A stretch of 64,000 bases of DNA, from contig NC_057788.1 in assembly GCF_014905175.1 (NCBI RefSeq), forward strand, positions 7,502,001 through 7,566,000, written 5' to 3'. Source of the stretch: Aphidius gifuensis. Its lineage: Eukaryota > Arthropoda > Insecta > Hymenoptera > Braconidae. Below the pieces are notes generated by a model. The model was not told the DNA's origin, searched no databases, and saw nothing but the letters and a program-made list of their open reading frames with translations. Positions 1 through 10,229 of this stretch are shown here, piece after piece (position 1 is the first letter of the stretch; every line of letters starts with the position of its first letter). Made by a program: the position numbers and the translations under genes.

Positions 1-1320
1 CTCTGGTCACATTTACCAAGATCAGATAATCAATATGACGATGATGATGAAGATGATGATGATGATAATAATAAAACCGTCCATCAAAGTATACAAAATT
101 CATCGTTAAATAATGATAATAATAGTTCAAGTGGTTATGATAATTCTGGAACAAATTTTGTGTGTCCAATTTGTCATAAAAGAATATCAACAAAAGGTAA
201 TTTAAAAGTACATCTTGAAACTCACAGACCAAAAGGAAAATATGGATGTGATATTTGTGGAAGAATGTAAGTTTTAAATATATAAATATAATTTTTTAAT
301 ATATTGCATATTTAATGTATTTAATTTTTTTATTTTATATATAGTTTTAAAACTCAATCAAATTTATTTCGTCACAAAGAATATCATGGTGGTGTACAAT
401 TTCCATGTAGTGTTTGTGGAAGAGTTTATCCAACAAATTCAACTTTACGTGCACACAGTATAACACATTCGGATTTACGACCACATGCATGTCCACTTTG
501 TGATAAAACATTTAAACGTAATCAAGATCTTAAATTTCATATTAATCAACATACTGGTCAACGTAAGTTTTCACATAAATTTAATGAGGTATAACTTGTC
601 GGTTTGGATAGCCTTCTGATCTTCCATAAGTCAATGAAGGATCATAGCTAAAATAAATATTACATTTATTTTCATTTTCTTTTTTTTTTTTTTCTATTTA
701 ATAATTTACATTTACTCTAATAATATATAGCAAAACGGAGTTAAATTGACAGGGAAAAATAGACACACATACTTGTTAATTTTTAAAATTAAAAAAAAAA
801 AAATTTCATGTTTCAATGATTGTATAAATAAGTACTGATAATAATAATAAACAAAGTAAAAAATACTCAGTGTGCTAAGTTGACACAATATGCTAATTTT
901 TGATTAATGAAAATTGAAAAAAATAAATAATGTTTTTTCCTATTTTTTTGCATACAAAATTGATAATTTTTTTTTTTTTTTTTCTATCAATTATTACATA
1001 TTAATTGTGGTCCCATTTAAGTTTAATAGTGTTGCTCTTTTTTTTTTATTTTTAAATATATAAATTTTCAAAGATTAAAATGTTGAAAAAAAAAAAAAAA
1101 CTATATTAAATAATTTAATTATAATTTTCAAGTGTCTATTTTTCCCCAACGTTTGCCTATTGTTTTAATGAAATATAATTTTTTTTATTCAGGTCCATAT
1201 CAATGTCCATACTGCCCAAAAGCATTTGCAAGTTCTGGTAATTGTTTTTCACATCGTAAACGTATGCATCCAAGAGAAGTTAATCGTGATCGTCAACGTG
1301 CTGCTGATCTTATGAGGTGA
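1..1320 (+). CDS. C2H2 zinc finger protein, 5' end outside window
   Basis: Exons 1-266, 345-562 and 1193-1320 join in phase to give 203 residues, open at the window start. An acidic Asp/Asn/Ser-rich stretch (about residues 12-50) precedes five consecutive C2H2 fingers. They open with FVCPIC, YGCDIC, FPCSVC, HACPLC and YQCPYC, each followed by the His pair, the last as HRKRMH. Linkers are short (HTGQRPYQC is the classical TGQ/EKP type), as expected of a DNA-binding transcription factor; the target is unknown. The protein ends soon after the last finger at TGA 1318-1320. The final intron (563-1192) is unusually long for this gene because it contains a duplicated block from the EFHC gene at 14-16.6 kb. 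Which C2H2 family member this is cannot be told without the N terminus. Confidence 0.85.
585..1175 (+). repeat. Duplicated EFHC exon-intron block inside zinc finger intron
   Basis: About 590 bp here match 15733-16325 almost base for base, in the same orientation, with only scattered substitutions and a few small indels. In the other copy the first 63 bases are coding sequence of the EFHC gene (minus strand), and the rest is its second intron. Here the exon part is non-functional: it lies within an intron, and at least two codons differ from the functional copy. The copy was therefore made from the EFHC locus into this intron, not the reverse. Both copies contain a smaller element bounded by 15-bp inverted repeats (gggaaaaatagacac and its complement). 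Confidence 0.85.
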
Positions 1321-4300
1321 ACAAATATATTATAATTACAACAATATAAAAAAAAAAAACAAATGATAAAAACAAGAAAGTGATATATTACGTTAATTAA
1401 TATATATATACATAATTCAAAAGATAAAAAAATTATAATTTATTTAATTATTCGGATGATCAATATTAATGAATCAATATATTTTTAAAATTCAATAATA
1501 ATCCTTTTTTTTTCTCATCAACTAGAAGTTATTTTTACGACAATAACAAGCAATATATAATTCCAGATATTATCATTTTTTCTTCCGCATATTAATTGCA
1601 GTGATATTAATTTTTTTTTTTTTTATCAACTTGTTGTTAACCTTGAGTATATATTCATGCCTATATCAACAATATATTATTTATAATTAAAACAACATAT
1701 ATTTATTTGTAAAAAAAAAAAAAACAATTTAATGTTAGACTATTTATAAACCTAGGTCTGTGATAAATCAGGAAACTTAGTCTTTTAATTTTAATAAAAA
1801 AAAAAAAAACAATTTGTTATATTAATTATTATTGCTATTATTTGTGCCAAATAAAAAAACGAATTAATATTCTGTTTGAACCCTTGTATATTCAGCTGAA
1901 TGTAACAATTTATATTTTTTTCTTCTCAAAGAGAAACTGCGTAAAAAAAAATAATAAATAAATAGGTAAAAAATACCTCCTTAAAATTGTAAAACACTTT
2001 TGTAGTTAATAATTATTGTGGTAATTAGATAAGCACAATCACAGTATTAAAAAAAATTACTATTAGAAATGGAACAATAATTAAGTCAATGTAATAGTAA
2101 CAAGACTGTGTGAACGAAAATAAAATGTGTGTCAAAGTAGTGTTTAAATAATATACATCAAGTTCTTCAGCACTGTAAATAATATAATAATAAAAATTAT
2201 AAGCAATGTAATTAATTTCTAAGAAATTATTTAGACAAGTTTAACTTGATTTAAAATCTTAGGACAACTGACATGGTACCAAATTTTAATAAATAAATAA
2301 TAATCATGTATTAAAAAAATAAGTCTGAATAGTAATAGATATATCATTAGGATTCAATAATCAATATGTAAATTAAGTAAATGATATTATCACTGTCATT
2401 TAATTACATTTTCCAAGAGCTAAAAAATATATATATTAAACAAAAATTTTGAGTTATTTTAAGTGATACACATGATGTAGATTCAGGAAGAAAAAAAGAC
2501 AAATAATAAAATTGATTCTCAAATCATTACATGAGTCATTACATAAGTCATTATTAATAATAAATTTACCAAAAATTATTAATTTTAAAAATGTCATCAT
2601 TGATTTACTTATGGATTTTTAAATTTATTTTTCCTTTTTTCTTTTGATAATTTATTTTTTGTGACTGAATCAGTTGAAGCTTGTATAATATCTTTGTTAA
2701 TTGTATTTTTTGTTATTTTTTTTCTTTATTATATTGCTTGTTATATAAACATGAAAAAAAAAAGTGTTGATGCAGTATGTTGCCCTGAACAACTGCGTGT
2801 GTTTAATCGAACATTTGACCTCATCCTGACACTGCAAAAATATATACGCTTTAAAGATATACCTCTGAGTTGAGGTCGTATATCTCAGCAACAATTCTTG
2901 ATTATTATATTACGTCACAGTAAATATAATAAAAAATAATATTATCATCATTTTATGTTGGAAAATTAATATTGAATTAACATTTTTTCGAAACATTAAA
3001 ATCATTATTTCATTGATGTTTTTGTTGATTTATGTTTAATGTTTTTATAGCTATTTTATAAAATGATTAATTGTTTTATTTTGTTTTTAAAAAATAGTAT
3101 TTTATTGTTTAACATTTTGACAATAATTGTTATTTTAAAAAACAGCTAATTTTTATTAATTGTATTATTTTTTCCATTGATGTTATAGTGACTAACATCT
3201 AGACTAAAATTTTCTTTTTTCTAATTTTTAAATCAACTTTAAAAAATATATACAATTATCATTTTAAATATCAAAATTAATATTTTCATTCATCATTTAA
3301 ATGATTTAATCATCATCAAATAAAAAAACCATCTTGTTAATTATTTAGCTTTGCCTAAACAGGTCAATAGTATTTTCAAAAATAAATATTTCATTCAAAA
3401 CGTAACAAAGTATTTCCTGCCATGTCAATCATCAAAAAATCCCACTAAACAATAATCAAAACATCAATTAATTATGAATTAAAATTTGTTCTAAATATCA
3501 ACAATAACAACAACAAAAAAAACTATGTCAACAATAAAAAAATTATTGAAGTATACTAATTTCGAAATCACATTTATTTTACAAATTTAAATATTAAAAT
3601 TTAAACAAATTTATACATAAATTGTTGATAAATATAATTTAAACAATTAAATATTTTATTTATTTATTTAATTGTCTACTCCAATATATTTTTGTATTAT
3701 TGCCAATCTAAATTTTTAACAATGAAAAACATACAAATTATCATCAATATATCCATAAATATTTTACATCTTTTTTTTAAAATAAACCGAGGTTAAAAGT
3801 TTAACTTTATAAAATAATAATAAATATGTCCTTGAAATTTTTTAAATCGATCAATCAATATACATACCAAGCTTGCAGTAGTTTTTTTTATTTTGTTGAA
3901 TACAATTAATTTGACTGTTCCATCATAAAAATGTGTATAGATAATCAAATATAAAGTGGGGATTATCACAGTATGTATTGAGTTTAATGTCACCCTCCAT
4001 ACCCACCACCAACCAGCCCACATTCACCACCGGGAAGTGGGGTTTTATCAGTGGTAAATAAGCAAATGCTAAATCATTACACAAAAAAAAATTATATGTT
4101 GATTTTTTTTTTTGGTATAAACAGATGATCAGTCAACAAACCACGTTAGTTTGCTCCTGTCATCCGAACATTCACGATCAAAATATCCATAATATTGCGA
4201 AAATCCACGAATCTATGTTCATTAGGAGACATCTAGTGACATACACATGATTACAAAAATATATTTACAATTTTGTTGATAAAAAAAAACATTCACAAAC

Positions 4301-4426
4301 ACACACAAAGTACTCTATATTTTTTTTCATATAAGAACAATCAAAATATTCCAGCTATTTAAATTTGATATTGTTTTTGTTTTGTTTTTTTTTTGTAAAT
4401 ATTATCATCAACAAAGTTTATTCATT
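1321..4426. other. Intergenic, AT-rich; two GC-richer patches
   Basis: No gene recognised. The start is 3' UTR of the zinc finger gene with many AATAAA-like strings. Two patches stand out by base composition. About 2755-2890 holds a 39-codon open stretch after a hydrophobic run, but without an ATG start or clear splice sites. About 3960-4045 is a C-rich/G-rich patch. The last 300 bases before 4427 are probably promoter and 5' UTR of the NAPRT gene. Confidence 0.5.
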
Positions 4427-7400
4427 ATGTTGAACGATGGAGATAGATTATCACGTGAATCACAACAAAATGGAGTTGTACAGCCACTACTTACTGGTAT
4501 AAATATTTATATTAATTAAAAATTAAATTAAATGTTAATAACCTTAAAATAAATTACAAAAAAAAAAAATCTTAACATTAAATATAAATTAACATGGTTT
4601 TTATAATTATATTTTTTGATTTTATTAATATTGTTGTTCTTTTTTTTTAATTGAATTTTTCAAGAGGGATATTATGATAACATATCATTTTATATTACAT
4701 CACATGATAATGTTACTTTAAAGAAATTTCATTTGAAAAATAATTGTAGTAATTATTAAAAGGATGTTAATTTATTTACTGTCTAATTTTTATTTATAAA
4801 TTATATGATGATTTATTTCATTTTTAAATTACAGATTTATATCAAATTACAATGGCTTATGCATACTGGAAATGTGGAAAGATGAATGATTATACTGTAT
4901 TTGATTTGTTCTTTAGAAAAAATCCATTTCGCGGTGAATATACAATATTTGCTGGACTTGGTGAATGTTTAAAGTTCATGGAAAAATTTCAATATTCTGA
5001 TAGTGGTAGGTATGCTAATAATTTATGATTAAAAATCATTAAAATTAATTAAATTTGTTTATTTAGATATTGAATATTTAAAAACAACAATGCCAGTATC
5101 AGTTGAACCAGAATTTTTTGAATTTTTAAGAGTTTTAACACCAAAAGATGTTACAATACATGCAATACAAGAAGGCTCAGTTGTATTTCCAAGGTAAACC
5201 ATTAAATAAAAGACAAATAAAACATGAATTAACATAAAATATTTGATTAATCATTTAGGGTACCATTGATGCGTATTGAAGGACCACTTATAATGGTACA
5301 ATTATTGGAAACAACATTATTAACACTTGTTAATTATGCAAGTTTAATGGCAACAAATGCAGCAAGATACAGAATGGTTGCTGGTAATAATGTATCACTT
5401 CTTGAATTTGGTTTACGTCGTGCACAAGGTCCTGATGGTGGTTTAAGTGCATCAAGATACAGCTATATTGGTATGTTAATATTCAATAAATCTATCAATA
5501 ATTATTATTCCCTTTGAAAACGTTCAAAGTCAAGTTCAAGTTTTTTAAATTGTAAGATAGTTTAAGACATTGAAAAATCATATTTGAGGGTCATAAAAAA
5601 ATTACATACTAACTTTATCATCATCTTCTTTTTTTTTATTTCTACCACGTGGATAAGAAACCTGGCCTGGTTAAATTAATCAATAAATTGTACCAGTCAC
5701 TACCAACAATATACAATGTTTCTTTTTAAAGACGAGATATAATTTTATCAATAAATTTTAAACTTAAGTTTTTGTTTTAATTACAACAAAATATATATTG
5801 ATTGACTTTGAATAATTTTCAAGTGCCAGAATGACTGCCGTATGACCTTGTAAAACTTTTTTCTTTTTGATAAATCCATATCTTTTTTTGATGTAATCAT
5901 TTGGCTTTTGATAGATAAAAAATAATTTGTGTTGATTAAATTTAAATCATTTTTGTATAAATGATTTATTGTTTAATAATATGATTATAATTTTTACAGG
6001 TGGATTTGATGGAACAAGCAATGTACTGGCTGGTAAACTTTTTGGTATTCCAGTTAGAGGAACACATGCTCATGCTTACATAAGTTCATTTGCTGGAATT
6101 GAAGAATTAACACTAAGAGTAATTTTATTAAATATAAATTAAAAATAATTTAAAAGATATTAATAAATTTATATTCAACAGACACTACGACATAAAGAAA
6201 CTGGTGAAGAAAAAGATGTTCTTGATTTGGCATTAAAATATCGTGAAATAATTGCTGTTAATCTCAAGGTTTTGGTGTCAGAAGCATCTGACAGTGAACT
6301 TGCTGCCCTTGTTAGTTTTGCTGTTGCTTTTCCAGATGGATTCATGGCACTAGTTGATACCTACGATGTCAAAAGGTAAAAAAATAATACAAAATTTACA
6401 TTTTTTTACTATTTAAATTCACATAAACACGCATTTCAAATGACAAATTCTTTTATCATTTAAATTTTATTGATTATTTATCTATGCACAAATAGTATCA
6501 TCACAAAAAAAATATATAAAAATACTATTTAAATATACGACCTTGTATTATTACAAATATTTCAACTCTAAATTTAAAAAAAAAAAAAAAACACAAATCA
6601 ATTGTGTCATTGATAAAAGAAACAATAACAATAAAAAAAATCAGGACAATAAGTTTTATTATTGGAAAAAAAAAAAAGAAAGAAAGACGAATGAATCAAA
6701 TTGAGTACAAAAATTATCTTAAAAATATGTGTATTGTTAGTCTAACGTTAGTATATTTGTAGCATTAAATCATCAGCCGAGGGGCAATCAAGTACTGGAA
6801 TAACAAATGTTAATAACAATGATAAAAATATTGAATATTTGATTAAATCAAATATATCAAATAATGGCTATAATGCCAAGGAACAAGATTGTCTCACAAC
6901 AACACCATCACACAACAATGACTATTTAAAACCAGGCGAATTGGGCGAGCTATGTGTGAGGTATGGAAATCATACTTTCGTGTTGTCTCCAAAAAAAAGC
7001 AGATCTTTTTTTTTTTTTTGTTTTAATGCTTCATAATGAAAAAAAGAAGCTAAGTTGACATTTAAAATTTCATTGTTGGTTTAATTTTTTTTAACACATT
7101 CTCCCATTCATAATACAACAGTTGAAATTTAAAAAACAAAAAAATAATTAAATTTAAATACAAAACTCACCGGGACACTGGATGAGCCTGCATAAATTTA
7201 TCTGCCTCATATAGTGCCTTTCCCAATTCAGCCTTGGAAATTTGAAAAAAAATTAAAACAAATATATTTTTTTTATTTTCATAATGCCATATAATTGCAC
7301 GTTTAAAAAAAAAAACAAATGGTTTATTTAATAATGGTGTGTAACAAATCATTTGGGTGGTTAACATGTGGTATTTTTTTTAAGCCATCATTTGTCTTTT

Positions 7401-8401
7401 TATATTTTGTATCATCATGCACGTTTTGAATGCTTGCATAAAATCAAAATTACTTTGTTTATTTTTCTTTTTTTTTGTATTATTTATTTGCAGAAGTGGA
7501 CTACTTAATTTTTGTTCAGTTGCATTGGCATTATCTGACATTGGTTATAGAGCTGTTGGTATAAGAATTGACAGTGGTGATTTAGCATATTTAAGTAAAG
7601 CTGCACGTGAAACATTTCGTGAACTTGCTGTTAAATTTGATCGTCCATGGTTTGCAAATTTAACAATTGTTGCATCAAATGATATTAATGAAGAAACAAT
7701 AATGAGTTTAAATGAACAAAATCATGAAATTAATTGTTTTGGTGTTGGTACACATTTAGTAACATGTCAACGACAACCAGCACTTGGTTGTGTTTATAAA
7801 ATGGTTGAAATAAATAATCAACCACGAATTAAATTAAGTCAAGAAGTTGATAAAGTAACATTACCTGGTGGTAAAAATGCATACAGATTATATGGTAGTG
7901 ATGGACATGCACTTGCTGATCTTTTATTAAGATCAGATGAACCAAAACCAGAAGTTGGAAAAAAAGTATTATGTCGTCATCCATTTCAAGAATCAAAACG
8001 TGCATATGTTACACCAACTAAAGTTGAAATATTATACAAGGTATATTATTCATTATTATATAATAAAATATTGATTATTGTTTTTTCAATTATTTTATTC
8101 ATTAAATAGGTTTATTGGAAAGATGGAAAAATTGTTTATCCAGCACCAAGTTTATTTGATATAAGAAATAGAGTTTTGGAATCATTAAAAACACTAAGAA
8201 ATGATCACAAAAGAAGTCTTAATCCTACACCTTACAAGGTATTCTATTTATATACTTAACAATTATTTATTTAATTTTTATTTTCAATTATTAATTAACT
8301 TGTTTTTTTTTTTTTTCTTCTAGGTTTCAGTGAGTGATGATTTGTACACATATATTCATGATCTTTGGGTACAAAATGCTCCAATTGGTGAATTATCATA
8401 A
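4427..8401 (+). CDS. NAPRT: Nicotinate phosphoribosyltransferase
   Basis: First enzyme of the Preiss-Handler NAD route: nicotinate + PRPP + ATP to nicotinate mononucleotide, cytosolic. Exons 4427-4496, 4835-5005, 5067-5193, 5259-5470, 6000-6118, 6182-6375, 7494-8040, 8110-8238 and 8324-8401 are all phase-consistent and give 548 residues (human about 538). The N terminus reads LLTDLYQITMAYAYWKCGK, the family's first motif. GFDGTSNVLAG, the GTHAHAY block, LVDTYDVKRSGLLNF and IRIDSGDL follow in the family order and form the active-site barrel and PRPP-binding region. The ATG at 4427 is the only start that leads in frame into the conserved motif. An optional in-frame exon lies at 6763-6960. Next gene (+) begins 1.8 kb downstream. 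Confidence 0.93.
6763..6960 (+). CDS. NAPRT: Candidate cassette exon of NAPRT (66 codons)
   Basis: Bounded by a tttgtag acceptor and a gtatgg donor and open throughout. It starts with one base that completes the split AG codon of the exon before (giving Ser) and ends with AG that is completed by the A of the exon after (giving Arg). It is 198 nt, exactly 66 codons, so inclusion or skipping keeps frame and would give 614 or 548 residues. It encodes a hydrophilic, Asn/Ser-rich insert (for example NVNNNDKNIEYLIKSN) ending PGELGELCVR, placed right between TYDVK and SGLLNF. Base composition is visibly richer in GC than the flanking intron. Transcript evidence is absent here; the case rests on frame and splice signals. 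Confidence 0.65.
7171..7232 (-). other. Antisense exon-like 62-nt segment within NAPRT intron
   Basis: On the minus strand an aatttccaag acceptor and a CCCG/gtgagt donor bracket 62 open bases. They read AELGKALYEADKFMQAHPVS plus two bases. GC content is well above that of the surrounding intron. No neighbouring minus-strand exons were found and the peptide is not recognised. It could be an exon of a nested antisense gene or chance. Confidence 0.3.
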
Positions 8402-10229
8402 ATAAATTTAAAAATTATTATTGTTAAACAAGTTAAAGATATTTTTAATAATCATTATTAAAATAAAACTTGTTTAAGCAAAATAATATAAAAATAAAGT
8501 ACAAAAATTTGAACAAAAAAAAAAAATGATAAAAATGAATTTAAATCATTAAATAAAAATATTCAGTCAAACTTTCAATTATCTATTTAAAAAAATAAAA
8601 ATATTGTAGATAAATGGATTTATTAATAATAATTACAATTTTTATTATTTTTTTTTTTTCACAACAAAAAATTTATAATATTTTTTTATTAGCACAAATT
8701 TTAACATGTTTAAAATCAAAAGAAAGAAAAAAATGTAGAAAAAATTATTGCAAACAAAATTTTAATGTAAAAAATTAAAATTCTGTAAATAATTTAAAAT
8801 TTAATGTAAAAAAAAAAATAGATAATTTATAAAAATAGAGCACCAATGAATAAATTAAAAAAAATATAGTCGATATTTTTATTTTTTATAGAAAAAAACA
8901 AATAACGACACTTTGTCTTTGTTGATAAAATTAAATTTAATGTTTATGTAAATGTGTTAACTTAAAATAATGAATAAATATCAATTGTGTTGAGAATATC
9001 TTTGATAAGACAAATTACACAACAATGTAATAATAATTAATAAAAAAAAAAAAGAGTTATTAAAAATTTCTATTAAAATAAACGTCGAAATTTTCGTTTT
9101 TTTTTACTGCAAAAAAGGTCCTTCAAAGCAAAACCGCGAATATTTATTCAACAAAAAAAAATCATTTATCAATTGCGCAGGCGTAAAGAAGCCGGCAAGA
9201 CGACAACAGACAGTGATTTTATATTTTTATTCATAAAAAATAAAAAAAGAAAAACAATATCTATTTTTAACATTTAAAAAAAACCGCAACATAAAAAAGG
9301 TATGTTTTTATGAATTTTTTTAAAAACAATTATTAATGAATTAATATTATTATAAATATTGATAATTTTGCAATGATAAAATTATGAAAATTATAAATAT
9401 ATTTATAATTTGATCTTGACAGTGAGTGGGTTGGCAATGCCGAAGTTGTTCGACAGAGAAATAAAAAAATAATAAAACAGGGGGTCAGTGTACGTCACGC
9501 AATTTTATATCCTGCGGTCATATATTTTTTAAAATAATCAAATAAATAATAAAAATTATTATAAATAATATTTTAAATATTGAAAATTAATGTTTAATTA
9601 ACATTTATTATTTTGCATTTAATAAAAGATTTAATTTTTTATTAAATTACGGTGATAAAGCATTTGGAGTTGATCCTTTTTTTTTTTTTTCTTTTGATAT
9701 TTTTTTAATATTATTTTTCTAAATAGTGGAACGTGATTAAAGAGAGTGTGTGTTGTATCAGACACCAACAAGCCGGGGGAATTTCATTTTTTTATCAAGA
9801 GGGAGAAGGATACAACTTGAGTTGTTAAAAAGCATTTAAAAACATCATAAAATATTGTTAATTGTTTGTTTAAAAATATCAATATTTAAACTTCAGAAAT
9901 CAATTATTTATCACAATTTTAAATAATTGTTTTGTTATGATATTTTATTTTCATCTGTTCAATTGACGTGCCCAACATCAACGTCATCAAAAAAAAAAAA
10001 AAAAAAATACATACAACAATTGATAAATAGATATTGTTTAATAGAATAATAACAGTGTTTAAAAAAAAAAGCAAAAAATAAAAAAAAAATTGACTCAAGA
10101 ATAAATCAAAGTACAGTTGTTGATTTAAAAAGTGTTGATAGTTTTTTTGGTGTTAAAAAATAATTAAATATAGTAGTTGAAGATCATCTACAGGGTGAAA
10201 GAACCCCTGTCTTGTATTTGTGACAGGTT
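8402..10229. promoter_or_regulatory. NAPRT 3' UTR and YTHDF promoter / 5' UTR
   Basis: The first 700 bases are A/T runs with several polyadenylation-like hexamers. Around 9160-9210 the sequence turns GC-richer (gcgcaggcg, agccggcaag). A plausible non-coding first exon ends at 9299 before a gtatgt donor. A second GC-richer patch at 9420-9520 and a tag acceptor near 9727 suggest further untranslated exons. The start codon exon follows a gtgacag acceptor at 10227. No protein-coding gene seen. Confidence 0.45.

Noticed and set aside
2661..2873. Open frame with a hydrophobic segment followed by KKKSVDAVCCPEQLRVF
   Set aside because: It begins at GTG, not ATG, has no convincing splice acceptor and resembles no family. 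Kept only as a GC-richer patch.
2845..2890. Imperfect hairpin gatatacctc...gaggtcgtatatc, considered as a microRNA or terminator
   Set aside because: The stem is only about 10 base pairs with a 3-base bulge; too weak to call.
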